The position numbers were made by a program, and so were the translations under genes. This document shows, piece after piece, positions 17,569-28,276 of a stretch of DNA of 64,000 bases (position 1 is its first letter; the number at the start of each line of letters is the position of its first letter). The notes under the pieces are model-generated. The model was given only the letters and a program-made list of their open reading frames with translations, did not search any database and was not told the DNA's origin. Origin of the DNA: Burkholderiaceae bacterium (GTDB taxonomy: Bacteria; Pseudomonadota; Gammaproteobacteria; Burkholderiales; Burkholderiaceae_C); NCBI GenBank assembly GCA_016790175.1, contig JAEUPI010000040.1, positions 1-64,000 on the forward strand, given 5' to 3'.

Positions 17569-18027
17569 ATGCCCTGGGTCGACCTGATCAACCTGGCGCT
17601 GCCGGTGCTGCTGCTGGCGGTGGGCTACTTCGTCGGCCGCCTGCTGGAGCGGCGCCACTACGCGTCGATCCGCCGGCGCGAACGCGAGCTGCGTTCGGTG
17701 GTCGCCATCACCACGCGCTTCGTGCCGGAGGGCGTGACCGCGCAGGGCGCCACGCTCGTCAGCGGCGGCGTCGTCGTGTCGTCGGACTACTTCAAGACCT
17801 TCGTCGCCGGCTTCCGCAACCTCGTCGGCGGGCGCTTCCGCGGCTTCGAGTCGCTGCTCGAGCGGGCGCGCCGCGAGGCGATCCTGCGCATGAAGCAGCA
17901 GGCGCGCGAACACGGCAGCTCGCTGGTGATCGGCGTGCGCATCCACACGACGCGTGTGGCCGGCTCGCAGACGCCGTCGGTCGAGGTGATCGCCTTCGGC
18001 ACCGCGCTGGACACCCGGGGTGGCTGA
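17569..18027 (+). CDS. Membrane-anchored YbjQ-like protein
   Basis: 152 residues. An N-terminal transmembrane helix (about residues 7-25, LALPVLLLAVGYFVG) is followed by a basic stretch and a divergent YbjQ domain (SDYFKTFVAGFRNLVGGRF, then ERARREAILRM and SSLVIGVRIHTTRV). It is a paralogue of the preceding YbjQ gene, with an added anchor. Its end overlaps the GTG start of the following M48 peptidase by 8 bases. Confidence 0.83.
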   Translation: MPWVDLINLALPVLLLAVGYFVGRLLERRHYASIRRRERELRSVVAITTRFVPEGVTAQGATLVSGGVVVSSDYFKTFVAGFRNLVGGRFRGFESLLERARREAILRMKQQAREHGSSLVIGVRIHTTRVAGSQTPSVEVIAFGTALDTRGG

Positions 18028-18922
18028 CACCGGGCAGCGCCGCGGCCCGCCACCTGAAGTGGTGACGCCGCCCCGCTTCCCGCGGCTCGAAAACCGCCTG
18101 CCCGCCGAGGGCATCAACAGCTCCGACGAACATCCGCTGCGCGAATTCGCCTGGCTGGTGGGCAGCGCACTCGCTGCGCTGCTGTTGCTGATGTCGCTGC
18201 TGGCCTGGGGTGCCCGATGGCTGGCTCCGCATGTGCCGTTCTCGGCCGAACTGGCGCTGGCCGACCGGCTCGGCCTGGCCCAGCCCAAACCCGAACATGC
18301 CGCGCAGACTGCGTCCCTGCAGCAGCTGGCCGAGCGCGTGTCGGCCGCGATGCGGCTGCCGTCGGGGATGCCGATCACCGTGGTCTACGACAACGCGCCG
18401 GTGGTCAACGCCTACGCCACGATCGGCGGGCGCATCGTCGTGTACCGCGGCCTGCTGCACAAGCTGCGCAGCGAAGACGCGCTGGCCGCGCTGCTCGCGC
18501 ACGAGATCGCGCATGTGAGGCATCGCCACGTGGCGGCCAGCCTGGGACGCGGGCTGGCGATCGCGACGGTGCTGGGTCTGGTGTCGGCCGATGCGGGCGC
18601 TGCCGTGGCGCAGTCGGCGCTCGGCCAGGCCGCCGGGCTGGCGATGCTGGGTTACTCGCGTGAGCAGGAAACGCAGTCCGACGAGGACGCCGTGCGTGCG
18701 GTGCTGGCGCTGTACGGGCATGCCGGCGGGCTGATCGAGCTGTTCTCGAGCCTGGGCCAGTCGGAGCAAGGCACCGGCCCGGCGCCGACGATGTTGCGCA
18801 CGCACCCGCTGACCGAGTCGCGTTTGCAGGCCGTGAAGGCCAGCGTCGCGCGAGTCGGCGCGGCACTCGACGGACCCGTCACGCCGATGCCTGCGCTGCT
18901 GGTTCGACGCCAGGGTTCTTGA
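18020..18922 (+). CDS. Membrane-bound M48-family metallopeptidase
   Basis: 300 residues. A proline-rich cytoplasmic N-terminus is followed by one strong transmembrane helix (about residues 44-64), then the catalytic domain with HEIAH at 161-165 and a downstream Glu-containing segment (YSREQETQSDEDAV). It lacks a lipobox, unlike the M48 protein at 3.8-5.3 kb. GTG 18020 overlaps the upstream YbjQ-like gene, so the three genes are likely one operon. Role by family: membrane protein quality control. Confidence 0.87.
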   Translation: MADTGQRRGPPPEVVTPPRFPRLENRLPAEGINSSDEHPLREFAWLVGSALAALLLLMSLLAWGARWLAPHVPFSAELALADRLGLAQPKPEHAAQTASLQQLAERVSAAMRLPSGMPITVVYDNAPVVNAYATIGGRIVVYRGLLHKLRSEDALAALLAHEIAHVRHRHVAASLGRGLAIATVLGLVSADAGAAVAQSALGQAAGLAMLGYSREQETQSDEDAVRAVLALYGHAGGLIELFSSLGQSEQGTGPAPTMLRTHPLTESRLQAVKASVARVGAALDGPVTPMPALLVRRQGS

Positions 18923-18926
18923 CCGA

Positions 18927-21797
18927 TCAGCGCTCCGCGCGCCGCAGCTCGATCTGGGCAAAGGCGTGTTCGCGATAGGGCAGCGCGCCGATCTCGACCG
19001 TGCGCTGGAACATGCGCCGCGCGCCATCGACATCGCCCGACAGCAGCAACTGCTGTCCGACGTAGAACCAGGCCTCGGAGAGGTTGAGGCGTTCCATCTG
19101 CTTGTCCTTGCGGGCCTCGCGCAGCAATTGTTCCTGCGTCGTGCGTCCGGCCAGGTAGTGAACCACCGCGCCCGGCCAGCGCCCGCCGTCAACCTGCTCG
19201 ACGTGCGGTGCCAGCGCCGCACGGCCGCGACCCCCATTGCGTTCGGCACTCAGGTACAGCCAGATCAAGGCGAATTCCCGGTCCTCGCCGGCGGACTGTT
19301 CGGCCGCCTCGCGGAACGACGCTTCGGCGTCGGCGTAGCGGCCCTGGTAATACTGGGCGTTGCCGAGGCCCTTGGTGGCGAACCCGGTGTGGCCCGGCTC
19401 CCGGGCCTGCCGCATGGCATCGACCGCCTCGTCGGCGCGGCCGAGCGACAGCAGCGCGAGGCCGCGTGCCACGTACAGCTCTGCCGGCTGTGGTGTCAGC
19501 GGCAGAGCCTTGGCCACATCGGCCAGCGTGGCGTCGAACTGGCTGAGCAGGTTGTGCGCGATCGCGCGTTTGTGCAGCACCGCGGGCGCCAGCGGCGAGG
19601 CCTCGCCGGCGAGCTTCAGCGTCTCGGTGGCCAGCGCGCTCTCGAGCTCCTGCCGCACCATGATCTCGCGCAGCGCGTCGCTGGTGCTGCCGTGCCGTTG
19701 CTGCATGCGCTGCTCGATGTCGGTGAACATGCCCTGCAACGCGTCGGCGTCGAGCAATGGCAGCCGCAGCGTGGTGCCGCTGATGCGCCGTGCGGCCTGC
19801 ACACTCTCGCGGTAGGCGGTCAGGTCCGCTGGCGCCACCTGGTCTCGCTTGCGCGTGAAGCTCAGCGTCAGCGTGAAGACGTTGTCGCTCACGTCCATGC
19901 GTGAGGCGAGGTGGAAGTGCTTGTCGGCGACCTCCTGCGGCGCCGGCGGGCGCGACTGGAAGCGCCGCGGTGCGACCACTGCGATGCGCTGGCGCAACTG
20001 GCGCGGCTGGTCGATCAGCCAGGGCATCTCGCGCCGGGCTTCGCGCGGGCTCGACAGGGCGTTGAGCAGTTCGAGCGCCGGCGCCTCGAGGGTCAGCGTG
20101 CCGCGTTCATAGGTGCCGAAGCCGGGCAGCTCGAAATGCTGTTCGAACTCGAAGCGATTGGCTTCGACGTCGTCGCGCAGTTGCGGCGTGCCCAGGGTCT
20201 GGATGCCGGGCCACACGCGGGCCCAGGTGCCGGCGATGTTCTCGGCCAGCCGCTGCGTGCCGCCGGCGGCCACCGCGTTGCGCCAGCCCTCGGCCACCAG
20301 GCCGCGGGCGCGCACGATCGTCGTGAAGCGCGGGGCGCGCGTCAGGTCCGACAGATTCCAGCGCTGGTCGAACTCGAGACTGTCCAACGCCTGGTTCGCC
20401 GGTTCCACAGGCACCAGGCTGCCGCCTGCCACCAGCGCAGGTCCGAACGACGGCTGACCGCGCGAGGCCAACGTGCGACCCTGCTGCGTCATCGTGGCAT
20501 CGATCCAGTAAGTCTGGCCGTCGTGTTCGAGACGCGTGATCACATGGTCGAACGGGTCATGCGCGGGCAGATAGTCGACGAGTCCGCGATGCCGCTGCAG
20601 CGAGACCAGGGCCGGCCGAGCGTCGAATCCCAGACGTTGCAGCAGTGCGTTGAGCAGCGCGACCTTGTCCTTGCAGTCGCCGAGCCGGTCGGCCCAGGTG
20701 CGCGCCGGCGCCTTCGGCCGGTGCGAGCTCTCGCCGAGGCTGGCGCTGAAGTAGCGCACGTCGTCCTGCACCATGGCCACGACCTCGGCGATCAGCTGGT
20801 CGGGTGACAGACGCCGTTCGCGCCATGCCACGAGGCGCGCCTCGAGTTCGTCGCCCAGCGCCTCGGTGTCGGCGAACAGATCGCCGGCCCAGCGCGCCAC
20901 CTCGTCCCAGCTCGCGTACTCGCTGACATGCACCGAGGGCCAGACCTTGAACCAAGGCGGCACCTGATCTTCCGGCTGCACCATCGGCACGTCGCGCCAC
21001 AGCATGCGCAGGCTGCGGCGGCCGTCGGCCCGCGCGAACGTTTCGGCTTTCACCTCGGCCCGGATGCCCCTGGCACGCAGCACGCGTTCGGCCGGGTGAT
21101 CGATGCGCACATGCACGACGTCGGCCACCGAGCCGAAGGCGACCTGCAGGTTGTCGGCAAATCGACCCTTGAAGATCGGATTGGCGCCATGCACGGTGTA
21201 GGCGATGTCGACCGCGTCGCCGACGCGCACGTCGTTCAGTACCACCAGCAGCGAGCGCGTGCCGGTCAGCGTGCTCTGCTCGAGCCGCTCCTCGCGGCGC
21301 AGCAGCTCGACGCGGGCGTCGTGCAGCCGGTCGAGCCGCGTGCCGTCGCGCCAGATCGCGGCCTCGTGCAGGGTGAGTGTCTGGAACGCAGGGTTGAACG
21401 ACAGCTCGGCCTTCGAGACCTCCGGCAGCGCCGAGGCATCCGTGGCCACCAGGCGCGACCGCGCGTATTGATGTTGTTCGCCCGGTGCGCCGAGCCAGGT
21501 CTGCACATCCGACAGCAGCAGGCGGTAGCCGGGTCCGGTGGCCTGTTTGGCCGGCGCCTGCAGTGGTGCATCGATCCGCTCCACCCAAGCCGGCGCCGGC
21601 GCCATGCGCCAGCCATCAGCGAAGTCCGCAACGGGCTGCAGCTTCGCAGGGACCTTCGCCGCCGCAGCGATCGCCGGTCGCTGCGGCGCACCTTTGGCGA
21701 CGGGTCGGACGGCCGTTTGTGCATCCGCCGTCGAGGCGAACAGCAACGCGAGCCCGCAGGCCAGCGAGCCGACGAGAAGACCGGAGGTGCGGGGCAT
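18927..21797 (-). CDS. DUF3857 / transglutaminase-like protein with C-terminal TPR repeats
   Basis: 956 residues from ATG 21797 (an in-frame TTG lies two codons upstream). A signal peptide ends near ADA (residue 26). The DUF3857 N-terminal domain is followed by a transglutaminase-like core with Cys in GDCKDKVALLNALL, His in HDPFDHVI and Asp in YWIDAT, so the triad appears intact. A beta-rich domain follows, then helical TPR units from about residue 720 to the end (ELYVARGLALLSLGRADEA, GNAQYYQGRYADAEASF). Such exported proteins are common in Burkholderiales and uncharacterised. The triad suggests peptidase or cross-linking chemistry on cell-envelope substrates. Confidence 0.83.
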   Translation of the reverse strand: MPRTSGLLVGSLACGLALLFASTADAQTAVRPVAKGAPQRPAIAAAAKVPAKLQPVADFADGWRMAPAPAWVERIDAPLQAPAKQATGPGYRLLLSDVQTWLGAPGEQHQYARSRLVATDASALPEVSKAELSFNPAFQTLTLHEAAIWRDGTRLDRLHDARVELLRREERLEQSTLTGTRSLLVVLNDVRVGDAVDIAYTVHGANPIFKGRFADNLQVAFGSVADVVHVRIDHPAERVLRARGIRAEVKAETFARADGRRSLRMLWRDVPMVQPEDQVPPWFKVWPSVHVSEYASWDEVARWAGDLFADTEALGDELEARLVAWRERRLSPDQLIAEVVAMVQDDVRYFSASLGESSHRPKAPARTWADRLGDCKDKVALLNALLQRLGFDARPALVSLQRHRGLVDYLPAHDPFDHVITRLEHDGQTYWIDATMTQQGRTLASRGQPSFGPALVAGGSLVPVEPANQALDSLEFDQRWNLSDLTRAPRFTTIVRARGLVAEGWRNAVAAGGTQRLAENIAGTWARVWPGIQTLGTPQLRDDVEANRFEFEQHFELPGFGTYERGTLTLEAPALELLNALSSPREARREMPWLIDQPRQLRQRIAVVAPRRFQSRPPAPQEVADKHFHLASRMDVSDNVFTLTLSFTRKRDQVAPADLTAYRESVQAARRISGTTLRLPLLDADALQGMFTDIEQRMQQRHGSTSDALREIMVRQELESALATETLKLAGEASPLAPAVLHKRAIAHNLLSQFDATLADVAKALPLTPQPAELYVARGLALLSLGRADEAVDAMRQAREPGHTGFATKGLGNAQYYQGRYADAEASFREAAEQSAGEDREFALIWLYLSAERNGGRGRAALAPHVEQVDGGRWPGAVVHYLAGRTTQEQLLREARKDKQMERLNLSEAWFYVGQQLLLSGDVDGARRMFQRTVEIGALPYREHAFAQIELRRAER

Positions 21798-21910
21798 CGA
21801 CAAGGCGACAGCGGGCGTTGCGAACGATTATTCAGTTGCACCGGCCCGGATCGGACCCCCGATCGCCGGGGTCGGCGCCCCCGGGCTTGCAGGTGCGACA
21901 CTGCACCGTC

Positions 21911-22936
21911 ATGCCCAACGAGCGCACCGAACCCGCCGCGCCGCCGAACGGCTGGGCCACGCTCACCGTGGCCAGCTGCAACCTGCTGAATCTGGCACTG
22001 CCGGGCCGGGTCTTCTACGCCAACCAGGAACCGTATGGCGCCGACGAGCAGGCGAAGAAGCTGGAATGGCTCGGCTCGATGCTGGCGCGGCTGAACGCCG
22101 ATGTGCTGGGCTTTCAGGAGGTGTGGGACGAGTCCGCGCTGATGTCGGCAGTGGCCCGCAGCGGTCTGCGCTACGGCCGGGTTGCCGCACCGGGTGCCGA
22201 AGCGGGTGCGATCGGCACGCCGCGCGTGGGCCTGGCCACGCGACTGGAGGTGGAGGCGCTGAGTTCGATCGCCGAGTTCGCGCCGACCGAGCAGGTCATC
22301 GTGCCCGAGCTGGGCGAACACTCGCGATTCGAACGTCCGGTACTGAGAGCCACGCTGCGCACTCGGCACGGTCAGTTGCTGCACGTGCTGGTGGTGCACC
22401 TGAAATCGAAGCGGCCCAAGTTCTTGCAGGATCCGGACGGCGAGCCGCTGGAGGATCGCGACGACCCTCGCGTGGTGGCCCGCGCGACCTTGCGCGCGCT
22501 GCTGATGCGCGGCGCCGAGGCGGCGGCGCTGCGCGGTATCGTGACCGACCTGATCCATCGCACGCGCGAGCCGTTGATTCTGCTCGGCGACATGAACGAC
22601 ACGCCGCATGCCGTGACCAGCCAGATGATCGCCGCCACCCAGGCGGTGGCGTACGACCGCGAGGCTCGCGACGTGGCGCTGTTTCATGCGCTCGACGTGC
22701 AGACCGAGCCTTCGCTGCGGCGCGATCTGGCCTACAGCCATGTGCATCAGGGCTGGCCCGAGTTGATCGACCAGGTCTGGGTCAGCGAGGAGTTCGTGGC
22801 CGGCTCGAAGTTCGCGCTGGGCGATGTTCGCCGGGTCGCGGTATTCAACGACCACCTGCACGAGAGCCGCGAACGCTGGCGCAGCGACCACGGCTTCGTG
22901 CAGGCGCTGCTGAGACTGCGGCTGCGCCAGGATTAG
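21911..22936 (+). CDS. Endonuclease/exonuclease/phosphatase (EEP) family hydrolase
   Basis: 341 residues, no signal peptide. EEP motifs are visible: ASCNLLNL at the start, LGFQEVWD (metal-binding Glu), LLGDMNDTP (catalytic Asp and Asn) and the C-terminal SDHGFV (general-base His). The family includes nucleases, phosphodiesterases and sphingomyelinase-like enzymes, and the substrate here is unknown. Its stop TAG overlaps the stop of the convergent GGDEF gene by two bases. The start at 21911 is the first good ATG; an upstream reading into the divergent gene region is not supported. Confidence 0.85.
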   Translation: MPNERTEPAAPPNGWATLTVASCNLLNLALPGRVFYANQEPYGADEQAKKLEWLGSMLARLNADVLGFQEVWDESALMSAVARSGLRYGRVAAPGAEAGAIGTPRVGLATRLEVEALSSIAEFAPTEQVIVPELGEHSRFERPVLRATLRTRHGQLLHVLVVHLKSKRPKFLQDPDGEPLEDRDDPRVVARATLRALLMRGAEAAALRGIVTDLIHRTREPLILLGDMNDTPHAVTSQMIAATQAVAYDREARDVALFHALDVQTEPSLRRDLAYSHVHQGWPELIDQVWVSEEFVAGSKFALGDVRRVAVFNDHLHESRERWRSDHGFVQALLRLRLRQD

Positions 22937-24765
22937 AACGGCAGCATCGCGTCTTCGCCGTCGACCATCACGCGGCCGCGGCCGAGCTTCTTGGCCAGCA
23001 GGAGCTGTTCGTCGGCTGCACGCAGCAGCAGTTGCGCGGCAATGGGGGCTCGGCGCGAGTCGGCCACGCCGGCCGAGAAGCTGAGCCCCGAAATGGTCTG
23101 ACCGTCGATGGTGAAGCTCTGCTCGCGCCAGAGCTGCAGCAGCGCGTGCACCTTGCGCTGCGCGGTGGCGGCGTCGGTATGCGGCATCAGCAGGCAGAAC
23201 TCCTCGCCGCCGTAGCGGCAGGCGACGTCGCTCTGGCGGCAATGCTCGGCCAGCATGCGGCCAAAGGCGGCGAGCAGACCGTCGCCGGCCAGGTGGCCAT
23301 GGCGGTCGTTGATCTGCTTGAAATGGTCGAGGTCGATGACGGCCACCGCGAGCGGTTCGAGATGGCGCGTGGCCTGCGCGAAGACGGCGGGCAGGGCGTC
23401 GTTGAAATGTCGGCGGTTGAACAGTCCGGTGAGCGCATCGTGCGTGGCCTGTTGCCGAAGCGCCTCCTGCAGCGACTGCACCTCATGGATCTTGCGCGAG
23501 AGCTGCTTGTTCACTTCCTCGAGCTCGGCGCGGGCTCGTTCGGTGGCGCGCCGCTGCGCTTCCTGCTCGTCGAGCTTGTGCTGAAGCCGCAGCAGCTCGG
23601 TCTGCAGCGCCGCGGCCTGGTAGCGCGCCCGCGACGCCATTTGTGCCCGCGCCATGTGCAGCTGCTGCCAGATGCGCATCGTGGCCAAGGCGGCCTTGGC
23701 GTCGCCCAGTTGTTCCTGCAGCTCGGAGCGCAGCGCGAAGTACTGGCAGCGCACACGCAGGCTCAGCCCTTCGGCGGCGTCTGCGTCTTCGGCGCCCACC
23801 AGATGCATCACGGCGTCGAGCCGGGCCAGCGCGTCCGCCCACATTTGCCGCTGGCCGGACTGCAGGGCCCGTGCGATGGCGAGCTCGACGAGCTCGTCGG
23901 GGATCGACTCGCGCGGGGCATCCATCGCTCGCTGAACCAGCTCGTCGCCGAGCGCAGGCTCCCCGGCTCGCAGGGCGGCAATGGCCAGCGTCTCGAAATG
24001 GGCAGCCAGTGCGCCGCGGCCGCTGGCGTCGGCCGGCAGGCTGCGCACGCGCATCACGTCGAGCATGGCCTCCTGCGCACGATCGAGCTCGGTGAGGCAG
24101 ATCACGCGGTTGATCAGCAGCACCGCGAGCAGGCGGGGGTTGTGAATGCCCTGACAGCGCGAGATGCCCTGGTCGAGCTGACGCAGCGCCTCGTGGTAGT
24201 CGCCGATCTGCAGCAGCTCGTGGGCCAGATTGCAGTGAAGCACCGCGTCGTAGCCGCGGCCATGCGCGGGCCCGGAGTCGCGCAGCGCCTGGTACATGTA
24301 GGCGAACGCCTGCTCGGAGCGGCCTTGCGCCGAGTAACAGCCTGCGATGGTGTTCAGCAGCACGCCACGCTGCTCGTGCTGCAGCACCGCCAGACCCTCG
24401 TCGCGCAGCGGCAGCACCAGATTCAGCGACTCGGCGAAGCGACCCTCGCGCCAAAGGCATCGTGCGAGCCCGGCTGCGGCAAGAATGCGTCCGGCATCAT
24501 CGTTCAGATGGGTGCACAGCTCGTGGGCCTGGCGCAGCTCGTGGGCCGCCTCCTGTGGCGTGCCGAAATACAGCAGGTGGTAGCCGATCGCCAGCCGCGC
24601 CCAGGACTGTCCGGCCAGTTCGACGCCACGGGTCGCGACGTCGAGGGCTTCGCGCGCCAGAGTGATGGCCCGCGCGGAGTCCAGGTGCAGCAGCTGCCAG
24701 GCCTTGCGCGCGAGCCGCGCGCCCTTGGTCGAGGATGCTGGCGCGATGCGACGCATGCCGCGCAT
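22933..24765 (-). CDS. TPR-containing diguanylate cyclase (GGDEF)
   Basis: 610 residues, no signal peptide or membrane segment. Residues about 15-370 are helical TPR-like repeats. Residues about 385-440 are a coiled coil. The rest is a GGDEF domain with active-site GGEEF at 519-523 and a product-inhibition I-site RQSD at 510-513. It should synthesise cyclic di-GMP and be controlled through the TPR region by an unknown partner. It lies 90 bases after the icmF stop on the same strand, far enough for its own promoter. Confidence 0.9.
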   Translation of the reverse strand: MRGMRRIAPASSTKGARLARKAWQLLHLDSARAITLAREALDVATRGVELAGQSWARLAIGYHLLYFGTPQEAAHELRQAHELCTHLNDDAGRILAAAGLARCLWREGRFAESLNLVLPLRDEGLAVLQHEQRGVLLNTIAGCYSAQGRSEQAFAYMYQALRDSGPAHGRGYDAVLHCNLAHELLQIGDYHEALRQLDQGISRCQGIHNPRLLAVLLINRVICLTELDRAQEAMLDVMRVRSLPADASGRGALAAHFETLAIAALRAGEPALGDELVQRAMDAPRESIPDELVELAIARALQSGQRQMWADALARLDAVMHLVGAEDADAAEGLSLRVRCQYFALRSELQEQLGDAKAALATMRIWQQLHMARAQMASRARYQAAALQTELLRLQHKLDEQEAQRRATERARAELEEVNKQLSRKIHEVQSLQEALRQQATHDALTGLFNRRHFNDALPAVFAQATRHLEPLAVAVIDLDHFKQINDRHGHLAGDGLLAAFGRMLAEHCRQSDVACRYGGEEFCLLMPHTDAATAQRKVHALLQLWREQSFTIDGQTISGLSFSAGVADSRRAPIAAQLLLRAADEQLLLAKKLGRGRVMVDGEDAMLPF

Positions 24766-24855
24766 TATCGGAGCGACTCCGCGGCGAATGATGCAGACAC
24801 ACCCGTTCGGGGGACCTGCTTGCGCTTGCGTTGACGTTGCGCAGCAGCGCGGGCG

Positions 24856-27800
24856 CTACATGCTCCGCCGATACTGCCCGCCCACCTCGAACAGCGCATT
24901 CGTGATCTGCCCGAGCGAGCAGCACTGCACGGCGGACATCAGCACCTCGAAGACGTTGCCGTTGTCGATCACGGCCTGCTGCAAGCGCTTCAGCATCTGC
25001 GGCGCCTGGTCGGCATGGCGGGCATGGAACTCGCGCAGGCGCGTGAGTTGTGACTGCTTCTCGTCCTCGGTGCTTCGCGCCAGCTCGATGCTCTGCGGCA
25101 CCGGATCGCCATGCGGATTGCGAAAGGTGTTGACGCCGACGATGCCGTACTCGCCGGTGTGCTTGAGCATCTCGTAGTGCAGCGACTCCTCCTGGATCTT
25201 GCTGCGCTGGTAGCCGGTTTCCATCGCGCCGAGCACGCCGCCGCGATCGGCGATCTTCTCGAATTCGCCCAGCACGGCCTCCTCGACGAGCTCGGTGAGC
25301 TCGTCGATGACAAAGGAACCCTGATTCGGGTTCTCGTTCTTCGCCAGCCCCCATTCACGATTGATGATCAGCTGGATCGCCATGGCGCGGCGCACGGATT
25401 CCTCGGTCGGCGTGGTGATCGCCTCGTCGTAGGCGTTGGTGTGCAGGCTGTTGGCGTTGTCGTAGGTGGCGATCAGCGCCTGCAACGTGGTGCGGATGTC
25501 GTTGAACGCGATCTCCTGCGCATGCAGGCTGCGGCCGCTGGTCTGGCAGTGGTACTTGAGCTTCTGCGAGCGCTCGTTGGCGCCGTAGCGGTCGCGCATC
25601 GCGACCGCCCAGATGCGCCGTGCCACGCGGCCGAGCACGGTGTACTCGGGATCCATCCCGTTGGAGAAGAAGAAGCTCAGGTTCGGCGCGAAATCGTCGA
25701 TGTGCATGCCGCGCGCGAGATAGGCCTCGACGAACGTGAAGCCGTTGGACAACGTGAACGCCAGCTGGCTGATCGGGTTGGCGCCGGCCTCGGCGATGTG
25801 GTAGCCGCTGATGCTCACCGAATAGAAGTTACGCACGTTGTGGTGCACGAAGTACTCGGCGATGTCGCCCATCACCTTCAGGCTGAACTCGGTGGAGAAG
25901 ATGCAGGTGTTCTGACCCTGGTCTTCCTTCAGGATGTCGGCCTGCACGGTGCCGCGCACGTTGGCGAGCGTCCATTCGCGGATCTTCGCGGCCTCGGTGT
26001 CGGTGGGATCGCGGCCGTTGTCGGCCCGGAACTTCTCGAGCTGCTGGTCGATGGCAGCGTTCATGAACATCGCCAGGATCGTCGGCGCCGGTCCGTTGAT
26101 CGTCATGCTGACGGATGTGTTGGGTGCGCACAGGTCGAAACCCGAGTAGAGCACCTTCAGGTCGTCGAGCGTGGCGATGCTGACGCCGGAATTGCCCACC
26201 TTGCCATAGATGTCGGGCCGCGGGTCGGGGTCGTTGCCGTACAGCGTGACCGAGTCGAACGCTGTGGACAGCCGCTTGGCCGGCATGCCCTCGCTGACCA
26301 GCTTGAAGCGCCGGTTGGTGCGGAAGGCGTCGCCCTCGCCGGCGAACATGCGGGTCGGGTCCTCGTTCTCGCGCTTGAACGCGAATACGCCGGCCGTGTA
26401 CGGGAAGCTGCCCGGCACGTTCTCGAGCAGCAGCCACTTGAGCAGCTCGCCATGGTCTTCATAGGCGGGCAGGGCGACCTTGCGGACCTTGTTGCCGCTG
26501 AGCGTGGTGTGCACGAGCGCGGTGCGGATCTCCTTGTCGCGGATCTTCACCACATATTCGTCGCCGGCATAGGCCTTTCGCATTTCGGGCCATTGCGCCA
26601 GCAGCTTCTTCGCGCCGGCGTCGAGTCGCGCCTCGCGCTCGACAGACAGCGCGAGCACGGTGTTCCTGGCACCGGATTTCTCCGGGTCGGCCTCGTGCAA
26701 CATGCGGGCGCTCTCGCGCAGTTGCTGGATCTCGCGCGCCAGCCGGGCCTGCTCGCGCGAGCGGCGCTTGTATCCGCGCACGGTGTCGGCAATGTCGGCC
26801 AGGTAGCGCACCCGCGCCGCCGGCACCACCGGGGTCTGGTGCGTGCTGTGGCGCGTGCTGACCGGCCGCAGGCGTCCTTCGCTCAGCGGCATCCCCAACG
26901 AGGCGAGCCGCGGTTTCAGCGCCTGGTACAGCGCGGTAACCCCATCGTCGTTGAAGCGGCTGGCCATGGTGCCGAACACCGGCATCGCCTCGGGCGACTG
27001 CTGGAACGCCTCGCGGTTGCGCTGCACCTGCTTGGCCACATCGCGCAGCGCGTCGGCGGCGCCCTTGCGGTCGAACTTGTTGATCGCCACGAACTCGGCG
27101 AAGTCGAGCATGTCGATCTTCTCGAGCTGGCTGGCGGCGCCGTACTCTGGCGTCATCACGTACATCGGCACGTCGACCAGCGGCACGACTCCCGAGTCGC
27201 CCTGGCCGATGCCCGAGGTCTCGACGATCACGAGATCAAACCCGGCAGCCTTGCAGGCGGCGACCACGTCGGGCAGCGCGGCGCTGATCTCGCTGCCGGT
27301 GTCGCGCGTGGCCAGGCTGCGCATGTAGACCCTCGATCCTTGTTGCCACGGCCCGATGGCGTTCATGCGGATGCGGTCGCCGAGCAGGGCACCGCCGCTC
27401 TTGCGGCGCGACGGATCGATGCTGATCACCGCGATGCGGAATCGATCGTCCTGGTCCAGCCGTATCCGGCGCACGAGTTCGTCGGTCAGCGAGCTCTTGC
27501 CGGCACCGCCCGTTCCGGTGACGCCCACCACCGGTGCGCCCGCCGATTTGGCGCTTTCGGACACTGCCTGCTTCAACGCCGCGTCGGCTTTGCCATTCTC
27601 GAGCGCGGTGATCCACTGTGCCAGCGCGCGCCAGGCGGACTCGCTGTGGCCCTGCAATGACACCAGCTTCTTCGGGGCAAGCTCCGACAGATCCTTGTCG
27701 CAGCGCATCACCATCTCGCCGATCATGCCCTGCAGACCCATGCGCTGCCCGTCCTCGGGGCTGTAGATGCGACTGACGCCGTAGCCCTGCAACTCGCGGA

Positions 27801-28149
27801 TCTCGGCTGGCACGATCACGCCGCCGCCGCCGCCGAAAACCTGGATCTGTGAGCCGCCGCGCTGCCGCAGCAGGTCGACCATGTACTTGAAGAATTCGAC
27901 GTGGCCGCCTTGGTAGCTCGAGATCGCGATGCCTTGCACGTCCTCCTGCAAGGCGGCGGTGACGATCTCGTCGACCGACCGGTTGTGGCCGAGGTGGATC
28001 ACTTCGGCGCCCATGCCCTGCAGGATGCGGCGCATGATGTTGATCGCCGCGTCGTGGCCGTCGAACAGGCTGGCAGCGGTGACGAATCGCACCTTGTGCG
28101 TGGGGCGGTAGTTCGCAAGGGCCTTGAATTCGGCGGACAGGTCGGTCAT
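24856..28149 (-). CDS. icmF: Fused isobutyryl-CoA mutase IcmF (adenosylcobalamin-dependent)
   Basis: 1097 residues. Domain order is B12-binding (DGHD at 30-33, with the cobalt-ligating His32), MeaI-type G-protein chaperone (P-loop GTGGAGKS 212-219), linker and the methylmalonyl-CoA-mutase-like catalytic part ([18 protein letters not shown] and the [19 protein letters not shown] segments). This is the IcmF architecture, which interconverts isobutyryl-CoA and butyryl-CoA (or related short acyl-CoAs) and carries its own GTPase chaperone. ATG 28149 follows GAGGAG. A divergent AraC-type regulator lies 127 bases away and probably controls it. Confidence 0.93.
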   Translation of the reverse strand: MTDLSAEFKALANYRPTHKVRFVTAASLFDGHDAAINIMRRILQGMGAEVIHLGHNRSVDEIVTAALQEDVQGIAISSYQGGHVEFFKYMVDLLRQRGGSQIQVFGGGGGVIVPAEIRELQGYGVSRIYSPEDGQRMGLQGMIGEMVMRCDKDLSELAPKKLVSLQGHSESAWRALAQWITALENGKADAALKQAVSESAKSAGAPVVGVTGTGGAGKSSLTDELVRRIRLDQDDRFRIAVISIDPSRRKSGGALLGDRIRMNAIGPWQQGSRVYMRSLATRDTGSEISAALPDVVAACKAAGFDLVIVETSGIGQGDSGVVPLVDVPMYVMTPEYGAASQLEKIDMLDFAEFVAINKFDRKGAADALRDVAKQVQRNREAFQQSPEAMPVFGTMASRFNDDGVTALYQALKPRLASLGMPLSEGRLRPVSTRHSTHQTPVVPAARVRYLADIADTVRGYKRRSREQARLAREIQQLRESARMLHEADPEKSGARNTVLALSVEREARLDAGAKKLLAQWPEMRKAYAGDEYVVKIRDKEIRTALVHTTLSGNKVRKVALPAYEDHGELLKWLLLENVPGSFPYTAGVFAFKRENEDPTRMFAGEGDAFRTNRRFKLVSEGMPAKRLSTAFDSVTLYGNDPDPRPDIYGKVGNSGVSIATLDDLKVLYSGFDLCAPNTSVSMTINGPAPTILAMFMNAAIDQQLEKFRADNGRDPTDTEAAKIREWTLANVRGTVQADILKEDQGQNTCIFSTEFSLKVMGDIAEYFVHHNVRNFYSVSISGYHIAEAGANPISQLAFTLSNGFTFVEAYLARGMHIDDFAPNLSFFFSNGMDPEYTVLGRVARRIWAVAMRDRYGANERSQKLKYHCQTSGRSLHAQEIAFNDIRTTLQALIATYDNANSLHTNAYDEAITTPTEESVRRAMAIQLIINREWGLAKNENPNQGSFVIDELTELVEEAVLGEFEKIADRGGVLGAMETGYQRSKIQEESLHYEMLKHTGEYGIVGVNTFRNPHGDPVPQSIELARSTEDEKQSQLTRLREFHARHADQAPQMLKRLQQAVIDNGNVFEVLMSAVQCCSLGQITNALFEVGGQYRRSM

Positions 28150-28276
28150 CGGTTTGCTCCTCGGCACAGCAACTGTAGACGCGTGGCCGGCGTCGCGGGA
28201 GAGGCGATGAAGCCCGCAGTGGGTGGGTTTTTCTGCCACGGGTGCGCTTCCGGTATCGACCCTAGACTTCGCCGTC

